Source of the DNA: Fasciola hepatica
Taxonomy: Eukaryota > Platyhelminthes > Trematoda > Plagiorchiida > Fasciolidae
Assembly: GCA_948099385.1 (NCBI GenBank)
Contig: CANUEZ040000116.1
Location: 15,659,501 to 15,723,500 of the forward strand
Direction: 5' to 3'
Length of the DNA stretch: 64,000 bases
Shown here: positions 45,306-58,371 of the stretch, in pieces
How positions within the stretch are numbered: position 1 is the first letter of the stretch
Layout of the letters: every line of letters begins with the position of its first letter
Made by a program: the position numbers and the translations under genes
The notes under the pieces: generated by a model
Told to the model about the DNA's origin: nothing
Database searches by the model: none
The model's input: only the letters and a program-made list of their open reading frames with translations

Positions 45306-48240
45306 TGACAACTCAAACCGAGCACAACAACTACCAGAGAGTCTCTTGGAGCCTCAACCTTTGGTTAAAGACGGCCTCTTTGCGCTGATTTTACCCCTTC
45401 ACATATAAAGCTTGCAGTTCAAACTCATCGCGCTCGCTATCCGGCGAGTGCTCCCAGACAGTCGTCTGAATACGATCCATCTGCCACTACCACCTGAGCC
45501 GGGTTCCTTTATGTCCCGACGGAGGCTACTGTACAGCCCAGTAACTCTCTCCTCCAACGCGACCTTATTTCCCGCCCTGACTGAATCTACCACGTACTTT
45601 TCGCTGTGCCATGTCTTATATAGTAAACCAACAAACCCCCTGGAGGTCGTGGATTTCTTTGAGTGCCTATTCGGTGTACGCAACTTTGTCAGCTTGCGGC
45701 ATCATAGCTTAAGCTCCGTCAAACTTTGCTCCTAGGGGCCTGTCATTCAAAACTCGTAACTCCGAGTACTCACTAGTAAAATAGTTGCATTCACCGTCAA
45801 AGTAAAGCCTCGGCATCGTCACATTTATTTAGGCTCACAAAGTCTGAAATACATGGTCGTCTTCCACCATCAACTCATGGAGCCTTAGCGGCGAGCTACC
45901 TGTTTCTATCACCATCGTCCTATCAAGTGGTGTATTCCTTCTATTGCCCTTGGAATCACCTATCTTAAAACCATCTTAATAATGTTGCTTGAACCACTTG
46001 CAAATTTTCATCACCTTCCTCAATGGTGGCACCATTTGTTGTTTGTAGAGCTAACCTCCGGCTCAGCGATTTATTCAGATGATTTCACCGGAGATAAACT
46101 ACCTTGAGTTTCACAGACTTGGTTGACCTCACCCTGATAGTCTCGTGCTGATTTTCCCTACCAGTGTGACTCCTCAATCTTCAGAGCAATCATCACCCCC
46201 GGTTTTCAGATATTGCTTCTTTCCATACACGTGACAGTAAATCTGCTTATTTCTCTTCATAAATTTGGAATACCTTTGATCTACTTTCCACCTCCCCATT
46301 TGAAGTGACCCATTTTCATTCTGCGTGGACTGACATCACATTCCCCAAACCGGCGGAGCACGGCTTTTATCTTCGGACCCGCCTCAATCACATTTCGACA
46401 CCCTGTCCAAGCATTTTAGACGTGGTGCATACCTCTGATGCCCAGTTTAAGCTGCGGAGTTGTTTGTTCCTGGTTGGATCGCTGATCTTTGCGGACTTCA
46501 CAGCATTAGCTCCTGCGAGAAATCTGCGGTTGAACTGGGGCAGAACCGTCAAACGGTGTCGAAACAAGACTCGGGCTATGGGGCTGCTTGAGGGAGAACG
46601 AATGTCGTAACGGTAAATTTAAGCATACTTATGAAAAAAGCGGACTTGCACAGGGCCGCGGTCACTACTCCGGGGTGAAAAGCCGCCTAAACCAGTCAGC
46701 CTGGCAGCTCGTCAGCAGTGACAATGACGTTCGGTACCACCCTGTAAATCTAGTGCGGACGGCGTGTCTTCAGCGGAGAGAGGTTTCAGAGTGGTCCTTA
46801 AGAAACATAGGAATCGTGAGCAAAGACCTCTCTGGCCAGTGTTCTTGGAGTTTTACTTACCTAGAGAGGGAGAAGTGAAGTCCGCAAGTGATATCGAGGA
46901 GCTGCAGACCTCAGAGCCCATAAGTAGAGTTTATTTTTGGGTGATCTTTTGCAAATACCTGGCTGCTGAGGACAAAACACTACGCAGCTTAAGGGGATGC
47001 TTTAAGATCCTTGAAGTACAAGGCATTGTTAGCGGAGCCAAAACAATGGGGAAGTCCAGGAAACACCTGATGCTGGTCACTAGGCTCAGCACTCCCAAGC
47101 ATCGGATAAATAGACAGGCAAAGGCAATGTAGTTGACCGGCGGGCCACTTGGGTTCAAGGTTGGAGGCATAGGGCGCAAACACACCAGTCGCAGACAAGA
47201 GGTCACCGGCCGCACCTACGGTGGAGAAGAAGGCTGAAACAGCAGTTACGATCCAAAAGCAAAGTCCGATATCGTACTAGGTCACTGTGGCTACAGAGAC
47301 AAAGAGCTGCCCAAAAGCCCACCACGATCAAGTTCAGTCGGAACGGCCCTGCCCGTATTTGTAGGTTGTATGAAGTATGGAGACGGCTGTCATGCCCTAG
47401 GTAACAGGACTCAGGCGCTTCCAAGTTGTGCATCGAAATGACCATGGACTGAACTTTGCCTTCGAATTGCACATTCAACAGGTGGTGATGCAGCAAGTCA
47501 TAATCTTCCCTGATGGCAGTGAAAATGTTGGTAAGGGGCAAAATCTGAATACGACGGCCGGGCCAGAAGGTTCCCAAGTGGCGCTCCCGCTCTTCGTATC
47601 CCACATCAAAACAGCATTCATGTTCCATCTGTGAGCTAGTTCGCCGTTCGATTTTCGACTACCCGGAGGCTGGCTAACAGCCAGGTTCGCTCCTGGACTC
47701 AAAGGTGATAAGGGAAGGGGTGGAGAATTGCCATTCTGTCAGCCTACTAGCCGCTTGTCTGAACTTACTGAAATCACCAATCACGGAGCGACAGACGGGT
47801 CACCTGGCTGAATAAAGGTTCGTGTTTCAAGTGCACAGTGTACTTGTCAAAAACGGATCTTGTTCACCCAACTTGCTTTAATTTCTGAACGAAGCATTGG
47901 CCAAGATGGGCGGGGAGGGGGAAGGGCCGAGTTCTGCCACTTTGACTTCTGAATGGCCTTCGAAGTGTGAGCCACCGACCGCTGCTGCGCAAACTCTGGC
48001 CCTTGGGACCGCACCTGAACCTCTGGAGTGAACCTGGGCATGCCCTAATCACGGAGCAGGACGGAGGACAGCAAGTTTAGGAGGATGGAGGTGGTTAGGG
48101 TGGTTCCACAGGAACCGGTGCAGGTGGAGTTTCTCAAATCCTACCGGTGCAAGTACCTGGATTCACTTTGGGTTCGAACCCACTCCCGTCCTAGAACACT
48201 GCCCTTTCCTGTCCTGTCCTCCTATTTATTATCCGAGTGA
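45306..48240. other. Unassigned sequence
   Basis: No recognisable gene. 45400-46600 is C-rich on the plus strand with frames up to 107 codons, like LINE leader sequence. A minus-strand frame at 47203-47628 (141 codons) has no motif. A perfect B-box-like GGTTCGAACCC lies at 48171-48181 without an adjacent A box. Confidence 0.45.
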
Positions 48241-49080
48241 ATGACCCAAAGTAATACAAAACCTAATTTATTCGCATGCGGAAGGTCTAAGACTGACAAG
48301 GGAAACTGCATCTCAAGCCTCGAAGAAGATCTGTGTACGGTTTGCCCTCGGACCACCCCACGGCAATTTTCACTCAAGGTGGTGAGGTGTAAGAACCTGC
48401 TTAGGGACACCGACGGAAATTTAGGTTGTCAACATCAAAGTGTCCCACGGATAGCAACGCGAGCCACGGACATTTTCTATTTCGGGTTTCGGATACCTAA
48501 CTGCTTTTAGCCAACGGGTCAATATTCTAACAGAGGCCACCGAAGTAAAACGAGAGCTCCTTCAAATCTGGTGTGCACTAGCATCAAAGGATGCTCATGT
48601 ACTACTACCAACGTACAAAGCAATAGTCAGGCCACACCTCAAAAGTTGTGCCCTTGGATGCTCTCCGGTACTTGAACTAGAGGCAGCGCTGTCAGAGAAG
48701 TCTAGGATAGTTTCGGTGGGATGGAAAACTGATTATTGCACGCTCCCTGTCCAGAGAGATTCACAGAACTCAACCTACCCTTTCAACCGCATGGGGCTTT
48801 GAAGCGAACCAATGAAGATAAGTGGGTCATCCTGCCCAATAAAGCCAATTGTGTCGGTAGCAATGGAATTCCGACTTGGGGGCCACGAAAGCAAAATGGT
48901 AGAATTAAAAGCTCCTAAGACAATTAAAACAGTTTTCGCCTGCCGAATCACCAGTGAACTGAATGATCAGTTGGCAGAGGAGGTGGATGCGGTCCTGCGG
49001 GACAGCTTTAGACCCCTTCCGAAACTTGGCTGGCCATATTTTTTCGCTGAAGGCAGATAATCTAACAGACATAGGGCAGA
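48241..49080 (+). mobile_element. pol: LINE fragment: RT palm end to C-terminus
   Basis: A plus-strand fragment covering only the back of a CR1-like RT. The frame 48241-48510 reads RDTDGNLGCQHQ and VPRIATRATDIFYFGF, equal to the conserved EKDLGVxxxxDLKxSxxCxxAAxRAxxIL block. From 48542 it reads KRELLQIWCALASKDAHVLL and PTYKAIVRPHLKSCALGCSP, equal to LPTYKAFVRPHLEYCVQAWSP. After a frame change it continues, and 48920-49045 reads VFACRITSELNDQLAEEVDA, the usual end of the protein (FFSLRVVNxWNSLPxEVV). The catalytic part is absent, so the copy is truncated at its 5' side. Confidence 0.75.
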
Positions 49081-51399
49081 ACCGAATGCAGCGCAATCCT
49101 CATCTTTTCAACTTCGCCTGTTCTTATACTTGCCACCTTCCGCTTTCACCTCTATACTCCGTTCCCCTTCTAAGTCCCTCTATATCCCTCCAACATCCAG
49201 CCCTTCCTTGCTGCTATCCAAAGCCAAAAGCTGCTGCCTGAATAACTCTCTCGTATGGGAGAAAACCTGGCTAACAAACCGATTCTTGACCGTGAAACTG
49301 CCGCCTTCCCGAAGGCGAGGCGAGTTCCGAAATTGCCGTTCCGCTGATGTGAAAGGTTAATGGAAAGTTAACGAAGCAAACCGAAACACGGATGTCCCCA
49401 CCCGGTGCAAATATTCCGAAGTGAACTGGGGCGAATATCTACACTGAATCTTTAGCCCGAGCCTCAAGCCCCGTAACCTGACCTGGTCTGACTTTTCCAG
49501 CAAAATTCCAGATCCTAGAAATGATTGGCTTGTGGCTTGATTTCTTGGAAGCTGAAATTCATGGGTTGGTAGCTAAAGCCGGGAATGCTGTTGTCTTAGA
49601 CTTTTCCGACTGCCTGCTCTCGACTTCAGTCACGCTCAAACTACGAAATGCTTGTAACTTGGCTTGTCACAGCTGCTTTTGTACGCAGCTAAGAAAAGCG
49701 TCCCAGCCCAATTACTGCCCTTGGCGGTTCCGATTCCCCGTCGAGACGATAACTAGGAAGGTCATCAGCGGTTGGAAATTCACCACCATCCAAGAAAATT
49801 GGAATGAAAACGGACAAGGTGACTTCCAAGGAGGGGCGCACCCTTCGTCAAAAATACGTAGGCTGTGACAAGCATCCTGATCCCAGGAAGCCGCTCCTTC
49901 CACCGCCTCATAGTCCGCTAATTAAAACTTCAACGGAAATTTTTAAATAACCCTTACTGTGCAAGTTATTCCGTAAGGGAGCGGCTCCCTCTCTCCAGCC
50001 TGTTATTTCTGTGAGTGGCCATGCCATGTGCCTCCCGTTCCTGCTTCCGCCAGGATAAAACACATCATTCCCTCATCTTTGACCAGCTTAAATCCGGAGA
50101 CAGTTAACTCTACCACCCCTTATACACGATAACCGCTTACCTCCCCGACGCCTAAAAAAGCTACTAGAGTGTCCTCCGTTGGCGCTCCGCTCCAACCAAA
50201 GGCGTCCCACGGCCCAGCTGGCTTAGCTCGTCGATGAAAGTCACACTTTACCGCATTTACAAGTGGCTCATCAACCCACAGACTTTTAGTCCTCTCGGTA
50301 GCCTCTCAAAACTGGCTAATCTTATAATCCCCTCCAGCAGTCCTATCCGAATCCCACCCAAAAATCTGAACACTCACCTCAATAGGACCTCGAACCAGTC
50401 ACGCTCAATGGCGGGCGGGACACAACAGCAGGTCAGCAAGAATCCAGCAATTGCACTCGTTTGTGTCTTCATGGCACCTCGGCCAGACTACAAGGTTAGC
50501 TTGTAATATCAAGCTCCATCGTCCAGCAAGCTCCGGGCCTCCCTTTGACAAGGTTCCATTTGCGTCTGCTGGTCAGAGGGCCACACCACATTACGATTCT
50601 GAATCAGCGGTCACCTTAAACAACCCCCAGAGTAAGTGCTTGCTATAAAAGCTATCAAAGTCTCTGTTGCAACCAGCAACTTGGAGTGCCGTTACGTCAT
50701 CTCACTCCACCCAATATAGCTCTGCCAAGTTAGTTTTCCTTGGTTGACCCACCCCAACAATGGGCTCTGCTAGTCGCAGCTACAAATAATTCATTCCCAC
50801 CAAGTTTACACCAGGATCTGCTGCTTTAGGCCCCCCAGCTCTCGCAGTCCACATACGCTAGGATTATTTTTGCCTCCATATTTACTATCTGTTATCCCCA
50901 TTAAAATCTCTCTCAGTACGTTTACGGCTTACCCCCAAGGTGTCACCTAGGGCTAATATGCAGCATCCGTATAGCGACGGCCCTAAAAACCACTACCAGT
51001 CATTCTCGAAGTTCGCCTACTGACCTCACCGGGACTTGGCGTTCGCAACATGGGTGATGAACCCTTTTGCTTTTCTCAACTACCGGTCAGTCTTAAACAG
51101 TCTACCTACGGAGAAAAGACTCAGTGTGGTCCACAACCCCTGTATGCTTCTCGTCACCAGATCTGGGCTTACCACAGTGTGCCCTCTGACCGGTTACCAA
51201 AACTTTAGTACTCACCGAACACGTCGCCTAGTTGAAGGTTGCCAGAAAAATGTCTCATTCGGTGCTTCTGCTGGCCTACCGGGAAAATCAGTCCTAGGAA
51301 ATGCTGAAGATTATATGGCTTACGACCCCCTTGTCCCCTATTGCTACAGTTCTAAATTTTGCATAAAGACCCCTAAGCAATTACTTTTCAAAATTAAAG
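49081..51399. other. Unassigned, C-rich on the plus strand
   Basis: No motif recognised. The composition resembles LINE coding or leader strands, and a LINE endonuclease scrap follows at 51.4 kb, so this may be the decayed front of that element. The frame 51036-51431 (131 codons) is unassigned. Confidence 0.4.
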
Positions 51400-51680
51400 C
51401 TCATCATAGACAAATTCAGTCATTTCACTGACTTGCCTGACGGAGTTCAAATGATGGAGCTTGGAAGCATAATCTCCGGGCTTAAGCCATTTTTCCTTTG
51501 CAGCCGGCTACGAATTGTTGCATTTCCCCTTGCAGGGTCGCATGGGCCGACGGGTCAAATTTTCAACAGCCCACCAATAAGAATAAAATTCTTGACTTGG
51601 TCTTTACCCTAGGCCCAGAAACATTTCTTCTACTATACAGGCGGTGGCCATAACGAGATCCGTCTCTAATAGATGGGAGT
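51400..51680 (+). mobile_element. LINE endonuclease scrap
   Basis: At 51558-51624 the plus strand reads PTNKNKILDLVFTLGPE, matching the PTRxxNILDLVFTNxP block of APE-type LINE endonucleases. Flanking frames (51440-51520) fit only weakly. No GDFN or SDH motif can be placed, so only this block is supported. Confidence 0.5.
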
Positions 51681-54600
51681 ATAAGCGCCGCTAGGGGGTT
51701 TGAATACTACAATTATGCAAGGCTGGAGCACCCTCCTGTGGTACCCAAAATACACTTGTTCACCGAAACGGTAGTTGGACCCCCACCCATGTGATGGGCA
51801 TTTACAAGTCCATGCTGCCATTTGAAAAAGGTACTGGATCGTCCACTGTAATATTGCCGACGGAAGGGTTCTCGGTTCCTGTATGAGTGGCCGAAGAGGA
51901 ACTCCTGCCTATTTCGCCCAACAAATGACATGCTTGAAATTGACGGAAGTTGGCCCTGTATGGTACCATTCCAAGAGGTAGGCTCCGAGTGCTCCGGTAT
52001 CTTCCCAGTTTCACAAACACAATTTACACGGGAAGTTTAGAAACGGATTTTCTAATATACCCGAACAAAGTAAGAACATATGGAAGTCGCTCACAGCCTG
52101 TCCAGTAATGAATTTACACCCTTGTTCTTCGCCACAGTATTCAAAATCTTATCTGACGGTCTCGTAATTCTCGTATTATTTCGAACTAAGGACTAAACGA
52201 GTAGTGGGGGCATGTGAAGTGCGCTTACTGAAAGGCCAGAGTTGAATATGCGCTGCCCCACGCTGGTATTTTGATGCTTGTGGGAGGAGTAAGTGAACCA
52301 TTTTTGCTGGAATGAGACAATAACAACTGCCTCTAATGCTGGGGTAACCACAGGTGTGTCATCTTAATTCCTGATGCTTCAAGGAAAGCCCGAGAGTGAT
52401 GAGTCGTGGGAAAGCACAGGGGTCAAGGCTTTTCTGATTTGGAGGTGTTGACGGGGAATGTCCGCGATGGATTTGGCTGGCGGTGAATTTTACCAAATAA
52501 CTGAACTTTAGGTTACAGACGGATTCTATTTTGACCCTCAAAGCTCAACCAGTATCAGCTTTTGCTATCATCGTCTTGCTCTACATCGGCTGGCTCGTTG
52601 CACCACACATCGGAAACTGCCATCACACTGGAGCTGACTTGGGAGTTCACTAGTTCAGCCGCGTGATATTTGACCCACATTGTCCACAGACACTTAGCTG
52701 ACAGGAGTGCTTGGATCTCAAGCAAAAATGACTTTACTTGCTCCTAACCGACAGTATGTCACAAACCGGTTGTTATTAAAGTTTGGACCGTTTTGTGCGT
52801 AATTCTCGCGATTCTTTATAAAGGACAGTATTAACAACCCCATTTGGACATTTGGTGCCTTCTGGATTTCTTTACGCTTATCTGAACGTTGCAGGACGTA
52901 TGTAGGAAGGAATCAGGTGTGTAAGAGTGTCGTTATCCAAAGTATCTTACTGTCAGTGCTCGTGGAAGCGAAATATCTTCGGTCTTCATTGTACTGAGGA
53001 AAATGCCTCAGTTTATCTCTAAAACTTCCATTTCATTGTGATCAAGCTGGGACGATAAGTACTATGTGTCAACCGTGATGCCCTTCAGAGCTGTAGGCAA
53101 GTCGTTTCGTTTGAAACCGCAAATTTTCTTCATTTAACTGGCAAGTGGGTTTACGCCAAAAGTGAAGAAAATGATAACGAAAGTTAAAACAGTTTTATCG
53201 GAGATACCCTAAGCGCGCCCCACAGGTGGTGGAATTTTACAAGCCACTAAACTGACAGACGAAATTTCGTGACAATTTTAGGAATATACATGACAAGAGT
53301 ATAGTAGGTAGGCTAAGAAAGGAGATGAAAGGAAGATAAATAAAGGCCAACCAAGGAAAAACGGGAGGAGTCTAGGTGAACCCAGGAATGGATTCAAATA
53401 TACGCCTAGTGAGTTTGAAAGTCCAGGTCAAATGGAGGAACCGGCTGAACCAAATGGAGGAGTTTGGAGCCTTGAAGTTTTACTTGAGCAGAACTGAAAA
53501 TCGGTGAGAAACTGTGGTAACGAGAAACGATGAAGGCGAAAGAAAAAAAGGATAAAATAAATAGGTTGAATGGCAGGGGGTTAGATATCCGTGAGGTGTG
53601 CTACAATGCAGGAAAAGATAGTGTTAATTTGAAATTAGGGGCGAGTAATGTAGTACGTGAAGAGTAGGTCGGATGGCAACAATGGTTTGGAAAGATCGAG
53701 ATACAGCAAATGTGAGGCACAAATATACAGAAAAAATGGATGGATATCATAAAGGGCGGCGGGATGGCGGCAAGAAAACCGTCCGGCAAGGAAGTGGAGG
53801 AAGCAGAAGAAACATATCCATATATATATATGTGTGTGTATATCTATACATATTCATATATAAAGAGCTGGAGCAAAGAACAGTGAATTGATAAAACACG
53901 GAAGTAGCAGTCCTTCAAACAGACAGTTAAGGCTAGGTCAAGTGGCACAGAATCAACTTGGATAAATCCTGGTGAATTTGTCTATGACAGTTGAACACGG
54001 AGGATCAATAGAGAGAGAAACGACTTTGGAAGCTCGAAAGCTACCGCGGTGAAAATGAGTATATAATTGAGGGAATATGGAGGAAAGGATAAAGAGAACA
54101 GGTAAGAGTGACACTAACAGTATGAGTCATGCGGACGTGACTTGTGGTGACGGTCGAAAATGGGTGAGCGTAAATAAGTGGGGGTAATTTATGCAGCAAG
54201 AAGATGGCCGTGAAAATGACTGGAGAACTCAGAACGAATGGAAAAACAGAGTGGCTGCAGTAGTGTAAAAACCAGTGAAGAACGGTAGCTCGGAGGTGAG
54301 ACGAACTTTTGTGCAGTCTTAACAACGAACAATGTAGAAGAGAAATGGGGAGATGAAGGATAAGGAAAATCAAGCAACAGCAACCCATATGGTTTGGAAC
54401 TGTACGCGAAAGTAACGACGTAGCAATGACTTTACATTAGACGGAAAGAGTGAAAGCGGAGTGGACTGAAATAAACAATGAAGATGCCCGCGGTGAGCAA
54501 TAAACGAAACAGACGAGAGTACTGACCGAGGAGAATTAGGTAAAAGATGGCCATGCACGTCGTTTTACTGCCGATAATTAAAGACGAAGATTGTGAAGCA

Positions 54601-54995
54601 AAAAGAGGAGAAGTACCCAAACAGGTAAACCAGTGAGGGAACCAAAGCACCAGAAATATATTTGCTTTGGAGTTGGGAGAATGGAACTTGGAAACCGCGT
54701 GCCTGAGGCGACTGCAAAAATGGATGGAGCGAGAGGTTTTTAGATAGGACACTGCCTAAGAGAAAGATCTATGGAAGAATGGCCGAGTTAGAGGGGGAAA
54801 ACATGGCGGTGGAGAGAAGATAATCAATTTGGTTGTAAAAGATACTAAGGTTGGAACAGCGGGCTCTTGTACGGTGATGGCCATGGATACGTGTGGGTCT
54901 GGTGCGCAGTAAAGAGAGGTATAACATGGATGGATAAAACGTTTATGACAAAAAGGTAGCTAGTACAAAAAACAAACTCCAAAAATCGTTCCAAA
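51681..54995. other. Unassigned sequence
   Basis: No gene recognised. From about 53300 the plus strand is strongly purine-rich and the minus strand carries hydrophobic, motif-free open frames up to 115 codons (54041-54388), most likely an effect of composition. Confidence 0.45.
53819..53868. repeat. TA/TG microsatellite
   Basis: CATATATATATATGTGTGTG followed by more TA-rich sequence, in the purine-rich tract. Confidence 0.8.
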
Positions 54996-55322
54996 TGTTC
55001 TACCTGCTTTGCGAACTTGACTACATTTTCCATTACCTTGAAAAGCTCGTCCATACACGGCACTTTTGCACTTTTGTGTATTCGCTTGAGACATTTGAAT
55101 TTGGTCTCGAACCGTTTCTGACGGTTGTGCTTGAACCACAGGGTTTTCAACCCTTGGGTTTTACTGATGAGTCTACTTGGCAACATACTTGAGATTTATA
55201 TATATTTGTGCCGTTTGTAGATTTAGATCTAGTCTAGTAGAAACTACGAATCAATCTTCTTCTGATTTTGGGATTTGTCTGAATTGGCTACGCGTTTCTC
55301 ATTTTGCGAGCATTGACTTACA
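54996..55322 (+). repeat. Solo LTR of the Gypsy 1 family
   Basis: 327 bp, starting TGTTCTAC and ending CTTACA. It is collinear with 1571-1896 over its whole length and with 4800-4953 over its 3' half. No gag or pol flanks it, so it fits an LTR left by recombination between the two LTRs of an element. GAGATTTATATATATTTG inside could include a TATA-like promoter element. No target-site duplication was found. The minus-strand frame 54845-55186 over it is probably fortuitous. Confidence 0.68.
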
Positions 55323-56099
55323 GCTCGTGAGGCATGCGATCATTGAGCTTTATGAGTATAAGGAGGTGCCAAGAGAATAGAGCGCAGGGGCCGCCAATGG
55401 CGTAAAGGATGGAATAGGAAATATTGCGGACTTCGGCCAAGTAAAATGGATAGGGCGAGAGTGACATCCTACTCTGAGGCTCGTCATGGTAGGAAACGAA
55501 AAGAACAAGGGCAGAACGGGTAGGTGTGCATACGGAGGTAGAACGATACAAAAGGGGAGTGATGAGAGCGATGACAGGAATGATAGATTAGCGAACCGTG
55601 GTGGAAGAGGAATGGTGGAAGCATGCGATCTGCGACCAACAGGAATGGGTGCTGTAGGGCGGATAGAGTTAGAGAGTATAATCCACAACCGGTGCTAGTG
55701 TGTGGGGCTGACCGTGCACTGGACAGCCAATGTGAAGAACAATTCGTGGAGCAATCACAGGGTATGTGATCCGCCGGCCAAATTACGCTCGCCTATCGTC
55801 GCAGATGGCCTGCACACCCTATAAGCACCGGCCGAAGCGGAGGATCTGACCGAGCCCTGCATTGTTGGGATTGGCGTGAGTGACCATTGGTGGTTGTACT
55901 GAGGGCACGGCAACCACGATCAGGGTATATGATCTTGGATCAATCAGTCATATTACGGGAACTTGGGCAACACAGCCAACGGAAACAGCGATCGACGGGT
56001 GGCAGTGTAGCACCATTATCCAGGTGCACCAGCTAGGATAATAATCACCAAAGTGCCTTGAGTGGATGATTGGCACTGAGGACCACTGGAAAGGGAAAT
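55323..56099. other. Unassigned sequence
   Basis: G-rich plus strand leading into the tail of LINE copy 2. No motif recognised. Confidence 0.45.
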
Positions 56100-57004
56100 G
56101 AGATGGAGACTCGCGGCCTGAGTAGGACCCGGCTGATGATCAACGGTTAACGGAAAGAGGAACAAGAGTGAGACAAGGGCGCCTCGATGGAGAGGGTCCC
56201 TAAGAAAATCAGGCCAAGAAAAGCAAGAATGAAAAACGCAGTGCATAAAGGAGAGCCACAAGACTCAGTAACGAGGTTAAGATTCGACCTAGAATAGTCA
56301 GTCAGTAGAAGGGCAAAATAAGTTCTGCACGAAATGATGGAAGGAACTAATCTGGGGATAGGGTGGGAGCTGAATGGGTGACGTCATAACTGGATATTGA
56401 TTTCAGTTATTGAGCCACGTCAATTGGGAGAAACGAGACTGAATTTTTCAATCCAAGATCATTGAGAGAGTGCTGGAAGTATTGGTGGTGGGACCCGGTA
56501 TGAAAAAGAGGCAACGTGAGCAAAGTGATATCGAGCAGCCTTCAGCTACTTACCATATTTGTGCCAATAATTCCGGGACAGTAATGTACTTGTTCACGTA
56601 GTGGACCGATGTGTAGTTACTGATGCAGTTCCAGTAGCTCCGTTGAGGCTGGTTTCAGGGCCGCAGAAGTGATGTAACGAAGTAACGGAAATAAATCTTG
56701 GAGCAGGTGAGGCATATTGACAGTGAGTGAGAATTATTACGGTGGCCTTCCTAAAAATGTGTTCACATCTGGAAGGAAGGGTTTTAAAGTGAAATGGGTA
56801 GGATTCGATAATGTGGCGTGGAAATCAACTGGTGGACGAAGTCATGTCTTTATTAGGTCGATGGTGAAGTCTAAGGAGAGACAGTCAAACGGAGCATTTG
56901 TAGTTCAAAAACAGTCAGCATTGGGAAGGAGAATGTCAAATGATCTTGGAAGGCAAAGTGATTCAAGAAGGCAGAGTAGTAGCTTAAAAGTCGAGGCCGT
57001 TTTC

Positions 57005-58330
57005 TTAAGCCTGACTTTCAGTCACGTAAACACTGAGTGAGCGCATATAAGTTGGGACAGAAAGGAATTCACCTATATTATGCACGAAAGCAAACTTTGA
57101 CTGAGAATATGTGATGTGCGAAGGGAGTTCCCTACAGATTCTGTAGTACTTGAATAGAAAGAACTCAGGGCGTAGAACAGTCCCCGCAAAGGGTGTGGTA
57201 ATGGTATATTGCCTATTACGGAATGAATATTGAGTATCCGGGGAGAAGCATAACTGGTTGGAGGGATACGATTGCTTGGTCAATATGTTACACAGAAATA
57301 CCAGGTTCGGCTTGACGCGACTAAACCATAGTGGCTCGATCTTGAGATGTAAACATCGTTCGCTCTGGTTTAAATTTGATGACCAATCAATAAGCTGCTT
57401 TGTGAATCTTCTTTGAGTACACAAAATAATAATCCTGTCGGATTTTCGCGTACTACAGAAGAATAAGGGGCGATATTCAATAGGGGTCCTGGCATGTACT
57501 TTGTACATCTAAGGAATGCTCCTTTTGAGCTGAAAGAGTCTGAACAGAAGACCAAGACACCTTTTGGCCTTCGACGTTTGGGAGACAACATGTTGGGGGA
57601 AGTTAAAAGAGCAAGAATAACTCAGACCCAAGTATCTTGCTCAGAGCTGGCTGACGATGAGTGAACCCCCCATAATTAAGGAACAGGGATGAACCTGGCA
57701 CTTGTGAGAAAAATGCACTTGTCTGCGGGGGAGTTCATCGCCCAGGTTGAGCACCATTCATCAAGAGCGGCTAAGTCAGCCAGGGACTTTAGGGATGATA
57801 GCACTTAGGTTGCCGGGCGAAAATGTATGAACTATCTTAATGTCGTCCACAAACAAGAACGACGTGCCATCAAGTTTTGTCGGAAACATGTCATTTATGT
57901 ATAGGGGGAAAAGAAGGGGGCCTAAAAGGCTGCCCTGAATAACGCCACTAGTAACAGGCCTGGGGGTGGAGGTGCGCCCGATAATCGAAACGGCCTGTGA
58001 ACGATGAGACAAGTAAGATGAGAACCAAGGCAGTAGTGGATTGATCATGCCAAATGGTTGTAGCTTAGTTAAAAAGTGGGGGTGAGGTACGAGACCAAGA
58101 GCCTCAGATATGTTCAGATAAAGAACAAAAAAAGATTTCGCACCTTCAGCTGAGTCAGTGACAAGACTTAGAAAATCACACCGAAAGGTAGTGCAGTACC
58201 GTGAATGGAGGAATCCAAGTTGTTTGCCGTTAATAAAGTTGAGGCTAGATAAGTAGTTCATGAAATGATCTTTGACAACCCTTTCCATTGTTCTGGATAA
58301 AATGGAGGTACTGTTCATCGGGCAATAATT
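57005..58330 (-). pseudogene. pol: LINE copy 2 reverse transcriptase remnant
   Basis: The frame 58318-57776 reads QLGFLHSRYCTTFRC, then YLNISEAL at motif A (copy 1: YLDLSKAF), so the catalytic Asp reads Asn. PWFSSYLSHRSQAVSI, VTSGVIQGSLLGPLLFPLY and FLFVDDIKIV at motif C follow, with both Asp kept. A frameshift near 57776 (after IIPKVPG) and others follow; the C-terminal part resumes at 57508-57005 (KVHARTPIEYRPL, QRRFTKQLIDWSS, then LCFSPDTQY). Copy 1 reads the same region in a single frame. Reverse transcription activity is excluded by the motif A change. Confidence 0.83.
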
Positions 58331-58371
58331 GGATGCATCACGTGAAGGTCCCCTCTTATGGGTGAGAAAGA

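Noticed and set aside
48171..48181. GGTTCGAACCC, a perfect tRNA B-box-like motif (possible tRNA gene or SINE)
   Set aside because: No matching A box, acceptor stem or anticodon arm can be built upstream, and the motif lies just ahead of a LINE fragment.
54041..54388. Hydrophobic 115-codon minus-strand frame as a membrane protein
   Set aside because: The plus strand here is simple purine-rich sequence; a Leu/Phe/Ser-rich complement follows from composition alone.
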